Shown: in pieces, positions 52,601 to 63,873 of the stretch
How positions within the stretch are numbered: position 1 is the stretch's first letter
How the letters are laid out: each line of letters starts with the position of its first letter
NCBI GenBank assembly: GCA_029964075.1
Contig: CM057140.1
Location: 13,906,643 to 13,970,642, forward strand
Direction of reading: 5' to 3'
Origin: Patiria pectinifera
Lineage: Eukaryota; Echinodermata; Asteroidea; Valvatida; Asterinidae
DNA length: 64,000 bases
Position numbers and translations under genes: made by a program
The notes under the pieces: generated by a model
What the model saw: the letters and a program-made list of their open reading frames with translations, nothing else
Told to the model about the DNA's origin: nothing
The model's database searches: none

Positions 52601-55600
52601 TTGTCTTACCGGTAGATTCCTGATCGGTTGCAAATTCGCTTATTAGAAATTACCTTTGAAATGGAATTTATTTTTCTTAGTTTGCCACTTTTGACATTGA
52701 GTCTCATTGGGGAATTGCCTTAACATCGTTTTGTCATTAATTTGTAAATGTGTTGTTTCATTTTGTAGATTTTTTTTTCCTCAGAAAATTGGGATAGTGG
52801 GAAGGGTTATGTTTTGTCTGAATTGGTTTACTGTTTCATTACTCCATCACTTTCCTTTTTGTTTTGTTTGTATTTATTTCGTTTTTTGATCCCTTTTTTT
52901 GGTGTACCCTCATTTTTGAGAGAAACGATTGTGTTGGTGTACATGTTTTTAGCATGACATCAGCAGTCTTCGCAGTTTCGTATTTAGAAAGTCCACAGCA
53001 GAAGTGGTTAATTCCAAAAGGATTATACTCTGGTCCTCCCTAACCCAGCATTACAGCCCAACCATTACGTTAACTTTCAATGTCAAAATAGCTGATGTTA
53101 TTCTTTGCCGTTAATTAAATATCCTCCTTTGCTGTGTTGTTGTTTTATCGTCCATTATCCACCACCTGTCTATCTGTGCCTAATGCGTTAAGAGACGAAT
53201 GCTTTTGTGGGTTTTGCAAAACCCTAGGTCAACAGTGTGCATCAAGATTAACATGGATTTTTGTGGGTTTTTCGTTGCAACACCCCAAGGCCAACAGTGT
53301 TCATCAAGATTACCATGTCTTGCAGGTTTTGGGACTGGATGTTGGGACTTTAGTTAAAGCCAGGAAGTTGTCGAATAATGTAGCTTTTGGGGTTATCCAA
53401 GTGCAAGTGGAGGTGTTTGTAAGACCTGTGTTAAATGAACATACAAGTACAGAGGCTTATTGGCGTACGATTTGCACACTTCCTATAGTTTGACCAAATT
53501 TTGTAGATTTTTATCTACATTGCAAAATGCTTATTTCCCCCCCCCCCCAAAAAAAAATGGTAACCGGCTAAGATGCCATGCAGTGCTAATTGCACGCCAT
53601 TGGTTCTCGGCAGGATTTTGTTCAGCCAGTAGACTGCGGTCGATCAGTGTTTCCTCAGAAACAGCACTCGGAAATTTGTCTGTGATTGTACTTTTTTTTG
53701 GTTCTCCGGTTTCAGCGTTGGTAATTTTTGGGAACCTGTTGTGCCTAGGTAACATGAATGTTGTCTGTATCCTGTGTCCTGTGGCTATCATGTTCCACCA
53801 CTCAGGATGTTCTGTTAACATTGGCAGGAAGCTAGGACACACATTGTTTCGCTGTGTGAGGTTTATTTGTCTTTCCTGGCTTATCAGCTGGGAAACATAG
53901 AAACGTGATCAAGAGTGAAAAACTTGCCCAAGTACTTGCCAAGAAATATGTTACTGTGAATGATTTTGAAAAAAAAGAAAAACCTAAGTTGAAAAACAAA
54001 ACTGTAACAAAAACTGTTCAAGTTGGTGTGACTTTACAGTCTCCCCACCCCCTCAAAAAAAATTGGAACAAGTTGGTGTGAATATTAAGCAGTACACAGC
54101 GGCAGATTTGGGGGATGGGGGGTCGCCAAAGGGGCCAATAACCTCTCCCAAACCGAACCCAACTTTTTTTTATTTTTAAAGTGATAGTGCATAAAAAACA
54201 GCCACTGCGTACACCACCATCTTTTCCTAAAAGAAATTGGTGAAAGTGGTCATAAATTGCCTCAGATCGCACCACAGAGCATCTAGAATCCAAAAAAATA
54301 TCTGGTGCCCTTAAGAGGGCCCGAAATCCAGGCCGTAAATATTGGACCCCCTTTTGGGGAGACCATATTTTTTTGCAACCTCCCCCCCCCCCAAATTGTG
54401 TTCTGGATCCACACTTGGCAGTACATTGACAAACTTGCCCACAGTGTGACCCAGTTTTGCTAGGACCTCGAAGGGGGGAGGGAAAGGAGGAACAATCAAA
54501 GGAAGCAAGCTCATTATCTGATTGGCAATTTCTTTTTTATCTTAACGACTTTGCTGTGGACGACGGTAAGTTAAAGCGTGCACAGCGCAGTTGGCGTCAA
54601 TGCGGAAATCTGGTTTGCCTATTAGGGAGCTGTGAGTTAAAAGGATTCTGAAGCAAGTGAGGGTGGGGTGAAGGAGAAGGGAAGAAGGGGGTTGGGACAG
54701 GAGAAAATTCAGGAAAAAGGAGTTCCCTTGAGACATTTGAGGCATGGGAGAGGTTTCTGGGGAGTGTTTTGTTGAGGTCAAATATTCAGTTTCCTGTTGA
54801 TCATTGTTAAGCAGAAAGTACTATAACCTCAATATCAGCCGAGTGTAATGTTTTTGTAAGTTAACTGAAAAATAGCAAATCGGGTGTTTTTCATTTCATA
54901 TTTCATTTTTTTGGGGGGAGCTAGTCAGGTGGTGTTCATTTGTTTGAAGATGTTATCTCCACATGCTGTGCCCAGTTTGGAGCCATACACACCCACATTT
55001 CATATGACTCACCCCGCTGTGTCCAATAATAGAATGCTATTAAAAAACTAAAGCTTATCTATTGTCTTGTCTGTTGAGTCGTCATTTTGCCCCAAGATGG
55101 CTGACAAGGTGTAGTTTTCGGTCAATCGAGGAATACCTGGTGTTAATAAAAGCGTCACTGTCCATTGCGGTAAAAAAGAATTCGGAGGTCGCACGGCTTC
55201 CTTCTTCACGATGGCTCAGAGTCCTGTGTCGTAATCTGATTAGGAAGGGATGCGTCGGGGGTTATAATGAGGGGTTCCTGACTCCCTTTCCATCCCCCCC
55301 CCCCCATGTTGGGGCCACCTTGCGGCGTATAAGCCGGGGTATTTGTGCCGAAGTCGAAAGGGCTGATTGTCTTGACAATGGAGCAAATGGGGTGATCTGC
55401 TCGACCACGCCTTCTTATTAAAGGGACTTGAACAAGTTTGTATGGCTTGGTTTGGCTTTTGGGATTCCTGATTTCCGATTCCCCCCCCCCCCCCATGAGA
55501 TAAAGCTGGGGTTACTTTGTAGTTGTTTCATTGTTGGATGCTGGTTTAGAGAAAAGATTGTTGGTGAAAACAGAGACGTGTTATTAAAGTGATCTTTGTC

Positions 55601-58600
55601 AGTCTTGCTGTCTTATTAAAGTCTAACTTGTGTGCTAGAATCCTTAATGGGTCTGCTGAAAAATCCAAGTCAATCTGTGTACTTTAACGTGATGATAGAG
55701 TCCTTATATTGTTAGAATATCATCCAAGTTTAGTCGTGCCTAACAGTACAGTTTGCTTTCCAGATCGGTTCATTTTTCTTTGCACTTCCCTGGGACATGG
55801 ATATCTAATTCGACACGTGGATGTTCTGGAGAGTGTCCAGAACTGGCGAAAAGTTATTGGCAAGAAGCAGTGTCCTGTTTCCTTCAAATGATACTCGTTG
55901 GAGCTGGGACTGTGCTTCCCTTTTAAAAGATGAGTCCAAGTTTATATCCAGGGTGACAAAAGTGGGCGGAGCTACACAGAAACAATGAGGGGGGTCCCAC
56001 ACATCCTCAAAATGGAATGTGTAGACAGAGTCTCTTTTTGTTTAAGAAAGTTGATCTAATAAAAAACAAAATGTTTGTGTCCGTTTGATTTCCAAGCCCT
56101 TGCTGCTCCCAGATGGATATGCACAAGCGAACGATCTTCTTTATGCCTTGCCCAAGATTCATCGTTGATTTGCCAATTATCCTCTTCAAGGATGTAGGAT
56201 TGTCTTACGCAGGCCTGGATCCAATTCAGCTCATGGGTCAGAAAATTAACTCCGAAGGATCACATTTGCAAGAAATCATCCTGCTTGTTTTACAGCCTGC
56301 AGCGGGACTGATATTTATGCTCAAGGATTGCCGGTTACGATACCCAAGCCGTGAAGGTTATCGCCTCTCTCAGGTTTAACATTCCTGACTTGTATTTCTC
56401 GCCATCTGCCCAACAGTCCTTCCAGAAATATAACCTTAAATGCTTAGAAATTAATTTTCAAATGTCCCCGCGCTCCTTGCAATGAACAGGCTATTCTTAT
56501 CCAGTGTCTTCTGGTTTGTCCAAGAAGTCTTTGAGATTGTTAAAGATTTATAATTCAGTATGTAAAGTTTCTTTCAAGAATCGTTATTCTTGCGTTAGTT
56601 TTTTTTGCGTTGGTCTTGTATGAATCAGCCTGTCCTCTCACGCCATCTGATGCACTGTTTTTTGGGGGTGTTTTGTTTTCATCGGTCTATTTTTAGACAA
56701 GATGGGATCCAGATGGTGTTTTTATGAGTCTCGTGTGTCATCTTCACGGAGGATGCAGACACAAATTTGATGAGGACCAATTAAAATAGAGGGCATAGTC
56801 AGGTGTAGTGCACACATGCTCGAAGGAGCCTCACCTTCAGAAAAGGACAAGGAAGGCAATAAAAAACTGTAACTTTTGAGACTACCCAAAAAATCACTAA
56901 ATTCAAGTGTTTTTCAATTGCTTAAAAAGTGTATTCAGTACTTCTTGTCACTCATCCCTGGACTCTACATATAGTACATATAAATACCAAATATGTACAG
57001 TTTTATTACATGTTTGATTCACCATGTTGTTTTGTGAAGCTGTTTTATAATTATACAGGAGGTTTTTTTTTTTTTGAAATTTCAGCTTTTAAGCTGATTT
57101 CAGCATTTTTGTTTTGGATTTTCCCCTCACTTGCTGCATGCAAAGTACATGAGATTTCCAAAGTTCAGCTTTTTTACATCTTTTTCGGCTGTTTTGAGCT
57201 ATTTTTATCAGTGGTCCCTAACACCCCTGCTACACCAGTGCCTGCCAACTATCAGTATTGTAATTTGAATCCAGGAACCGAAAGTATTTTTTGATTTGTC
57301 ACGGACTATCGGCGTGCCCAATCCACGATATCTCCAACCTATGCTGTCTACCTGACAGGAAGGCGTAAAGTTCCTCCTAACCCGACAAAAAAAGAAAGAA
57401 AATATTGCGAAATGTCCTGTAAAATTCGTAGAACGTATTCAACTAATGTAGGTCGTAGTACAATTTGAAATCCTGAATTCGATTATACCAAAAAAGTGGA
57501 GAACTTTGTTCTCATTTTTTGTTTAATGTCGTTTACCCTAGCAGTGCTGAGATCTGATTAAATTTGCCCAAAGTGCCATCTATTGAGTAGAAGGTTCCCA
57601 ACTTCACTTTTTCTGAGCACAATTTTTTTTTATTACCAAATTGCTCACAGACCCCAAATTTGGTGAAATATTTTCTAGACTTTAAAGACTAAAAAAATGT
57701 ACACTTTCTGCATCTTGAACTTAAATTTACGACGCACAATTGCATATCTTCTTCAAATCTGTGAATTTGACAGAATGTTATGTTTTTTAAACGTCATGAG
57801 CAATAAAAAAAAATGATAAACTTTTCAACTCATTTTTATGACTCCCAGTACCCATCTCATACAGTGTCCCCATTCCGTTCCCTCATAACTGCACCAGATC
57901 GTGTTAATTCCGAGCAGCTCTTTTTATTTCTCATTGGGGATTTGGAGACCTCAATGCAGTCTAGTTATCGGTATCAAAATGACTCGCTCAAGACTGCAGG
58001 GATATTAAGTTGCTCTCCCATGGCAGTCGTTCATGTCCTGTTTTTGGTGTCGAGCCTGTTTTTCTTCCTATGTCCTGTTTAGTCGAAACGACTGTGTGGT
58101 GTTTTGCAGCACTGCTGTCCACTGTACAGTCGATGTTCCAATTTTCTTTCAGGAAATTAAAACAAAAGTAACTTAATCTTGGCAGCTACTGGTTTTTTTG
58201 TGGGTTTTTTTTTGGGTCATCAGGTCCTTTTCATTAAATCCGGTTTATTTGCTTCACAAACTTCAGGTCCAAAAAATTCTGGCCTCATTTAAAATAAAAT
58301 TGAGTTTGGAAGTTTGAATAACTTGTTTATTCAGGGAGTAAACTTTCATACATTGGTCGTTCTATTAATATGGGGTCCACTTTTGTTCTTGTCCCTGTTA
58401 CATCTGACATCCCCCCCCCCTCAACTTTTTCCGCAATAGCCTTGATTTTTTTCGCGACCTGAGCTGTTATGACTTTTTAGCCTCGAGCTTTGCGCATCTT
58501 TTGATACCAAAAACATAAAAATCGGACCACGGGTTGCCATGCAGCGAAAAATTTTCCGGCACTATGCGCCGTGAAAACTGAATTTTCCCATATACGTCGT

Positions 58601-61600
58601 GTACACAGAGCAGAATTACCATTCGTACATATGAATAATTAATTATCCATAATTCCAAAACCCTTTGACCTATAGTCATGAAATTTCTTGGGTATGTTCA
58701 TGATGAGTTGTTCTATACCTGTACCAAGTTTCAAAATTTGTTGTCACTCCATGGCTGAGATCTTAGATCTTAATCCCCCGGCTGAGAGATGGTCAAAATA
58801 ACCCGGCCCTTTTAGGGTTAAATGCAGTCGTCCTCCAAGAGTGATCATGAATAGCAAACTACCTACCCAACAAACAAACAATTGTTAGAAGTCATTCTTA
58901 ATGATAGGTGAATGGCAAATTAAAAAGTTACAAGGTAAATGGGAACAGGAAGAATGCCTTTTTAAGGACACTAAATTTATTAAATGACCCAAATGCTGTC
59001 TTTCTTGTGACGAGAAACAAATCAGGTTATTGTTGGTGGCCTTCGTAAAAAAAATTTGAATGAAAATCTTCAATCAATGCTTCATTCCTCTGTGGCTGGA
59101 GATTGTATACCACATTCAGACACCCTGCCGTTCTTGTGGTATACAGGTTTTTATGTTCAGGGGACTATAATATTACAACTCAAGATTTTTTTTTTTAGCA
59201 ACTGCTTCTGGTATTTCATCTATGTCCTTGAAAGATGCTTGAGACATTTTTTTTAAAATCTATTTTCTGGTCATTTGTCATTCCACATGGTTGGAGTTCG
59301 CACGGAGCTGAAATTGGTTGATAAATTCAAACATAAATGTAAGCTGATATTACTGAACTAAGTGTTGATGAAATCTAGTGGATTTTTGACCAGTTGTGCG
59401 TCTTTCTGAAAGAATATTTAATTCCACTGTACAGAAGGCACAGGGACTTATGGCATGTGAATGAATATTAACGGATGGATGTTTGTTTTGATTTGCACAC
59501 AGCCGAGCGATAATCCAAAGCTGAAGCGATCCAACTCGTCGGTTTGTTTGGAGACATTTGATCTCCCCGATCCCGCCAGCGAGTACCGAGACGAGGACAA
59601 CGAGACTCCGACGGGACCCATCCCAGTGGCCTCCTGTGACATCGGCGACGTGGTGATTGATGGTTTGGCGTTCGCCGGGGAACCCTCAGAGATGACGACC
59701 GAGACGGGACTGGAGCGAACGGACCGGCAGAAGCAGATCAACATCCCGATCTCTGGCGGGGTGCGGCGCATGCTATCCTCTCGCTCCAACGGCCGGGATA
59801 TCAAATACGCCACCTACTCCAGTTCCCGCCGGTCGATCTTCGCCGAGTCCCTCTACGACAACCTCAGCGATGAGGAAAACGTGCTGGACGAGGACTTCCT
59901 GTCCAATAAGAACGCTCGGAAGTGGTCCTACGCCGACAACCACGTCACGAACGGGAGCCGGAAAACCGTACCGGGCGATTTTCCCACGCAGAGTGAGGAC
60001 TCTGTCACGCCCACACCTGTGAAGCGGACAACGTCAAGGGAAGCCGGAGCCATCTCCTCCGGCAAAAGTTCCCGAGAAAGCACCCCTCGTCACAAACCCA
60101 AGATAGTCATCAATCACACCACTCACAAAAAAGTCGACAGTGCCGTAAGCCTGGATTTACCCAGTCCTCCGGAGAAACTAAACAGTATCACCTCGGACAA
60201 TTGGGAGGCAGGGGAGGGCGGGCTTCGCCCACGCTCCAACACCGGAACGAGCCGCACCAGCTCCAATGGCAGCAGCCGTGGTAGCACCAAGCGCCGCGGC
60301 TCGCGCAAATCAAAAATTAAGAGTTTAATCGTTGGATCGACCTCCGACCCGCTCAGCGACGTGGAAAACGCGCAAGAGCATTTGGCTCAGACGCATTCCC
60401 TCCTGCAGGCCTACGAACTCCACATGCAGAATATGAGCGACAAAGACGACTACGATAACGCAAACGCGGACCTGGAGGCTCTCTCGCCGCGACCGCCGTC
60501 CACGAGAAGGTCCTCGTCCTTCAAACGGAACAATCTGAGGACGGGGGTTGGGGGTAGCGAAGGCGGAAGCAGTTGCATCATGGGAGAACTTGGCACCCTG
60601 ACCTCGAGCGAGGGACATTACTCACAGGGTACTGATGAGGATTTTCTGGACATCGAGAATTGGGCACTGAAGGATGATGTAAGTTAAAACTATTATTTTA
60701 TTATTTTGATGTCCTTTAATTTAATGGACAACATATAAAGTTGTGGCTGTTAGCTGGCAACAGGGTTCAGTCCTTTTTTAGTTTCCATTGTTGTCTTTTA
60801 AAATCAACTGCAAAAAATGGAAAGAAATTCAGTCGACATGAACAGTGCATTGCATTTATATTTCATCTTTTATTGTCCCTGGACCCCCAAATCTAAATTT
60901 CTAATCAGTCAATGTTTTCATATCAACTGCTTCAAAACTTCAAATGCATCTTTCGAATACACTTGTTGTTTTTTTACTTAAATAAAATAACCCACAGCGG
61001 CTAAAGGCCTTTCTGCAATTGAATTTTAAAAACAGCCAAGAAAAAAATGCTCTGGAATTTTTAGACCGTAAAATCATTTTTTATCCTGGCAAATCCGAAT
61101 GAAATATTGCCGGTATTTAAATAGCCAACACTTGATTGCATTGGAAAAGATTCTCTCCATCAAACATAAATCACCCTGAATACGATCCTTCGTTAGACCC
61201 ATCACGTTGTCAGCATCAACCAGATTAAATTTCAGCATTCCGGTTGCTTTTTTTTCTTTTCTAGAATCTCCGATTATCGGAATTCTAGAAATGAGCCCGT
61301 TTCCTGAATGTTATGACAGCCACGTGCGAATGACAAGCGAAGGATTTGGACAGATGGAATGTCATTAAAATCCTATCTGTTGCAGAAAAAAAAATGAGGA
61401 AATTAACGGTGTGTGTTGAAGGGGTGATGGGGGGAGTTAATTGATTGCATGGGCACAGGTGCAGTGTTTTTAGGACCCAAATTAATGGGGGGGGGGGTTG
61501 GTGAACTACCTTTTTGTCGGCTCTGTAGATGCTTTTAGGTGTTGACCAGCCAAATTTGCTCTCTTTGAAAGGTTAAACTGGTTGATGTGAGAAAAAAAAA

Positions 61601-63873
61601 TTGGGGGGGAGGAGATTTTATAAAATTAGGCTTATCTAAGCAGTTGTTATTTTGTGGAAGTAATTAGCAGAAAAAATATTTTTGCAGGCTGCTATTTTAT
61701 TTGGTTGGCATAAAACGCATGCCCTTATAGTTGAACTGTCCTCCAAACTATTCCAGGCTCAACGAAAATTGTGTTTATTAAACCTTTTAAAATATACTAT
61801 TTATATATCACACCAAGGTTGACCTATCAAAGCGCATCATACTTTTATTCAGTTTATCTCAATCACGCTCATTTTGGACGTTTATGCCCTTGAAAATCTG
61901 CGATGTCCTAAACAGATGTGCGGAGCCGCCCAATTGATATTATTCCCAATAATAATGCGAGCCAGCTGGTCCGGTCGAAAGGAATGTGTAGATTATAATC
62001 AAACTGAATAAAAACTATCACCGCAGCTGACAAATCGTTAAATATACGAGTTCAGTAAGCTGCGTTGCACATTTGTTTCTCAGTGTGACAAATGTGCATG
62101 TTGCACGTTGTAACATGTATCGGTACCTTCACTACAAGGATTTGTTTTTCAACGGAATTGTGGTAAAAACAACTTTTTTCTGAGAATGATATGGCAACTT
62201 CCGGTTTGTCCTGAACGGACGGCGCACTCTAGAAATGGCAAGTCACAGAAATGAATTGTTGAATTTATGCACACAAAAAAAAAGTAACTCTGGCAAAGTT
62301 TATTTGCGGTTTATTTTGTATTTTGTAGTACTTATCCTATTTCTGATTGTGCGTGCGTGTGCCTGGAACGTGTGGCCACTTTTTTCTGTGCTTTCTGTGA
62401 AGTGTGCGCAGAATGGAAACGTTGCGAACCGTTTGAGTTTTTGAAAGGTGATTTACTGTGGATGCTGTATAGCAGTGAGCACGTAAACTTTCTTTTTGCT
62501 GATGACCTTTCTCGGACATGGCCGTGATGGAAGAATGGACAGAGTGTCTCAGCATTGATACAGAGGTGCGAACCAATTTTTTGGAAGGACATAGTTCCTG
62601 AAAGTTTGGCTTTTGGTTTTGCCTCTTCCAAGCTTTCCACCTGGAAATCTTTTGTTTTTCACGCTTTTGAATATATTTCCAACAAATGGGTTGACCACCA
62701 ACTTAGGGCTGGATATCTGACTTGGTTGACCACCGGAACTGATTTCTAGAGGTTGCAGGTTCGAATCCAACTCCAGTCGACTCCACTATCCAATGTTATA
62801 TTTATAACATTGTTCCCAGCAGGATGTTAATAGTGACAATCCAAACAGCAAGGGCTGGATAGCTCGGTTTGGTCGAGCACCATAACTGGTTTATGGATGC
62901 CATGGGTTCGAATCCCACTCCAGTAAACTTCTTTATCCAACCTTTATTGTCCAACATTATTGTTTTTTCCATCAGGATATCGACAATGATAATTCGAACA
63001 GCCAGGCTGGATAATATACACATGTCATTGCAGAACACTGCGACTGAAGTCCAAAGGTCGCAGGTTCGAATCCCACTCCAAACCTTATCAAACCTTGTCT
63101 TGTTTTTTTTCCTACAGGATGTTGACGATGATGATTCGGACAGCCATTCCTTCAGTTCCCTCCACTCCCAGGCCTCCACCTACACCCAGCGGGGAGCCAT
63201 CAGGAAGGCCGGCTGGCTGCAATGCAAGAGTCTATTGGTCCAGAAGAAGAAGAGGGTGGAGAGGGCGACCAGTAGGAAATGGAAAGAGTACTGGGGTAGG
63301 TGATTCTATGTAAAGGCCTCTCCTATTGGTCAAAAAAAGGAAAATTGCAAAATATTGACCAATCAGAATGTAAAAGAGTGCCTGGTTCGGTGATTAAAGA
63401 CTGTTGAATATGTTGTCATCTCCTATTGGTCAAGAAGAAAAAGAGAATGAAAAGGGGACCAGTAGGAACTGGAAAGAGTACTGGGGTAGGTGATTCTATG
63501 TATAGGTCTTTCCTATTGGTCACAGAAAGGAGAGGTTTGAATTATTGACCAATCAGAATGAAGGAGAGTGCTGGGTTAGGTGTTTAAGCATTGTTAAATG
63601 TGTTGTCATCTCCAGTTGGTCAAGAGGAAGAAGACCGTAGGTGACTCTACATATGTGGCTATATCATGTTGGTCAGGAAACAATAGAAGATAATCAATTG
63701 GTTACAATTGGAATGTTTGAAAAATGGGGGGGGGGGGAATGGAAAAAAACAATGTAACACTTTTAACTGTATTTCTTCATTTGCAGTTTGTTTGAAAGGC
63801 ACTATGCTCCTGTTCTATCACTGTGAAAATAAAACCGCGCCGGATGAGAACATCGAACCGAAGCATATACTTG
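43670..63873 (+). CDS. Still life/TIAM-type Rac guanine nucleotide exchange factor, N-terminal part
   Basis: Exons 43670-43830, 46744-46925, 49058-49179, 59503-60678, 63118-63295 and 63787-63873 join in phase (donors GTGAGT, GTGGGT, GTAAGT, GTAAGT, GTAGGT, GTAAGA), giving about 635 residues before the window ends. The start lies in AAGATGG context and opens a basic peptide (NRNGLVRRISIRKSSRVRK). Exons 2-3 encode a WH1/EVH1-like domain (about 55-155: VRICVTLEQESPKYVYHI ... FVQWKDSEQGGAWGLNFISD), as in Drosophila still life and unlike vertebrate TIAM1/2. Exon 4 is a 392-residue disordered Ser-rich region. Exons 5-6 start the N-terminal PH domain: AIRKAGWL, then [24 protein letters not shown], very close to TIAM. 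The RBD, PDZ and DH-PH parts should follow beyond the window. The family activates Rac to remodel actin at membranes and synapses. A 10.3-kb intron precedes exon 4. Confidence 0.92.
44973..45008 (+). CDS. Possible 36-nt microexon of the RhoGEF
   Basis: TTTATGTTGCAG ends at 44972 and GTAAAT follows at 45009. The 36 bases fit phase 2 on both sides, so inclusion would add exactly 12 codons (LRSRYYAPPVRT after residue 53, then Ile at the junction) with no frame change. Reading through the donor instead meets TAA at 45010 with an AATAAA right after, so it could alternatively serve as a terminal exon of a short isoform. No transcript evidence is available. Confidence 0.4.
46012..46071. repeat. Near-perfect hairpin in RhoGEF intron 1
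   Basis: TGAGACGTTCTTCAATTCTG then TTTCAACCA is followed at once by its inverse TGGTTGAAA and CAGAATTGAAGGATGTCTCA. The arms are about 28 bases with two mismatches. The flanks CAAATTC and AAATTTG extend it weakly. Confidence 0.8.
46507..46590. mobile_element. Partial TGCTAAGCA-family repeat
   Basis: AGAACCAGCCACAAGTAGTACACTTTGCATGATATTTTAGCTGGTAACCATT matches the central block of copies 1 and 4. The TGCTAAGCA ends are missing. Confidence 0.55.
46926..49057 (+). other. RhoGEF intron 2
   Basis: Contains a G/C-homopolymer block at 47160-47345 ending GTTACGCCTCTGCAG, which looks like one end of a hAT-type repeat, the 99-bp tandem repeat at 47950-48250 and a weak tRNA-like B-box near 48595. No other gene. 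Confidence 0.55.
47950..48250 (+). repeat. Tandem repeat, period about 98-100 bp, three copies
   Basis: TTTTGATTGGCT starts at 47952 and 48050 and, as TTTTGATTGGTT, at 48150. Each copy also carries TCAATCA or CCAATCAAATC, a GCTTAGATGT/GCTTATATGT/GCTTGGATAT string and CATCTGGNATATTTG. ATTGG and CCAAT motifs recur through the array. Confidence 0.8.
49905..50065 (+). repeat. Dispersed repeat, copy 1 of an inverted pair
   Basis: Shares GGGTCATTT, CCTGTCCCTGTTACCTTGGTA, ATCATTAAGAATGACTTC and TTTGTTGGGTTGGTAGTTTGC with the reverse complement of 58840-58995. Both lie in the same intron, in opposite orientation, about 8.8 kb apart. Confidence 0.7.
50846..51035. mobile_element. TGCTAAGCA-family repeat, copy 4
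   Basis: Best-preserved copy: CCCTATTTTCACAAAACTGC then TAAGCA at the left, GACCAGTCACAAGCAGTATACATTGAATG, TTTTGGCTGGTAACCTG, TGCTAAGCGAATATT, CATGCTTAGCA and GGATCCATGAAATTGG at the right. The ends are imperfect inverted repeats. Confidence 0.8.
53565..53625. mobile_element. Partial TGCTAAGCA-family repeat
   Basis: AATGGTAACCGGCTAAGATGCCATGCAGTG and TTGGTTCTCGGC match the inverse of the central block of the family (GAACCA ... GCTGGTAACC). Ends not preserved. Confidence 0.45.
54097..54417. mobile_element. Non-autonomous hAT-like element with 8-bp target duplication
   Basis: The 321-base block is flanked by identical GCAGTACA at 54089-54096 and 54418-54425. Its left end CAGCGGCAGATTTGGGGG and inverted right end CAAGTGTGGATCC are imperfect terminal inverted repeats. 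The interior has G- and C-runs and no coding capacity. An exact 8-base duplication is the hAT signature. Confidence 0.85.
58840..58995 (-). repeat. Dispersed repeat, copy 2 of an inverted pair
   Basis: Reverse-complement partner of 49905-50065, with shared AAGTCATTCTTAATGAT, TTACAAGGTAAATGGGAACAGG and AAATGACCC strings. Substitutions are scattered, so the duplication is not recent. Confidence 0.7.
60679..63117 (+). other. RhoGEF intron 4
   Basis: AT-rich, with a poly-G run near 61488. The last 410 bases are the tandem array that includes copies of the next exon's start. No gene or open frame with recognisable motifs. Confidence 0.6.
62705..63145 (+). repeat. Tandem array of tRNA-like module plus exon 5 acceptor and exon start
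   Basis: Three units of about 150 bases. Each has a GGCTGGAT start, a tRNA-like B-box (GCAGGTTCGAATCCAACTCC, GGGTTCGAATCCCACTCC, CAGGTTCGAATCCCACTCC), a pyrimidine stretch, an AG and then an exon-like start at 62823, 62976 and 63118. The three starts translate as DVNSDNPNS, DIDNDNSNS and DVDDDDSDS. Only the last continues into the real PH-domain exon; the first two run into the next GGCTGGAT unit. Confidence 0.85.
63226..63660 (+). repeat. Tandem array of exon 5 end plus donor
   Basis: The 3' end of exon 5 with its donor (GGAAAGAGTACTGGGGTAGG, ending 63300) recurs 190 bases downstream (ending 63490), including the preceding CTATTGGTC-AAGAAGAA and CCAGTAGGAA parts and the following TGATTCTATGTA and ATTGACCAATCAGAATG. 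A third, truncated unit starts near 63606. The second copy has a one-base deletion relative to the exon, so it would not keep the frame. Confidence 0.85.

Larger units (their letters stand above)
49180..59502 (+). other. RhoGEF intron 3 (10.3 kb)
   Basis: Long AT-rich intron with homopolymer C/G runs, the repeats listed at 49905, 50846, 53565, 54097 and 58840, and several donor-like sites. 52084-52140 has a 19-codon ATG frame ending at a GTAAGT site, but it would not join the next exon in frame. No second gene is supported. Confidence 0.55.

Noticed and set aside
53134-53900. 119- and 146-codon frames in RhoGEF intron 3
   Set aside because: T-rich composition gives hydrophobic pseudo-peptides, and one frame runs through a repeat fragment and a poly-C tract; no motif or splice support.
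62870-62925. Functional tRNA genes at the GGTTCGAATCCC boxes
   Set aside because: B-boxes are good, but acceptor stems and cloverleaf arms do not pair convincingly and the modules are repeated; SINE-like elements fit better.
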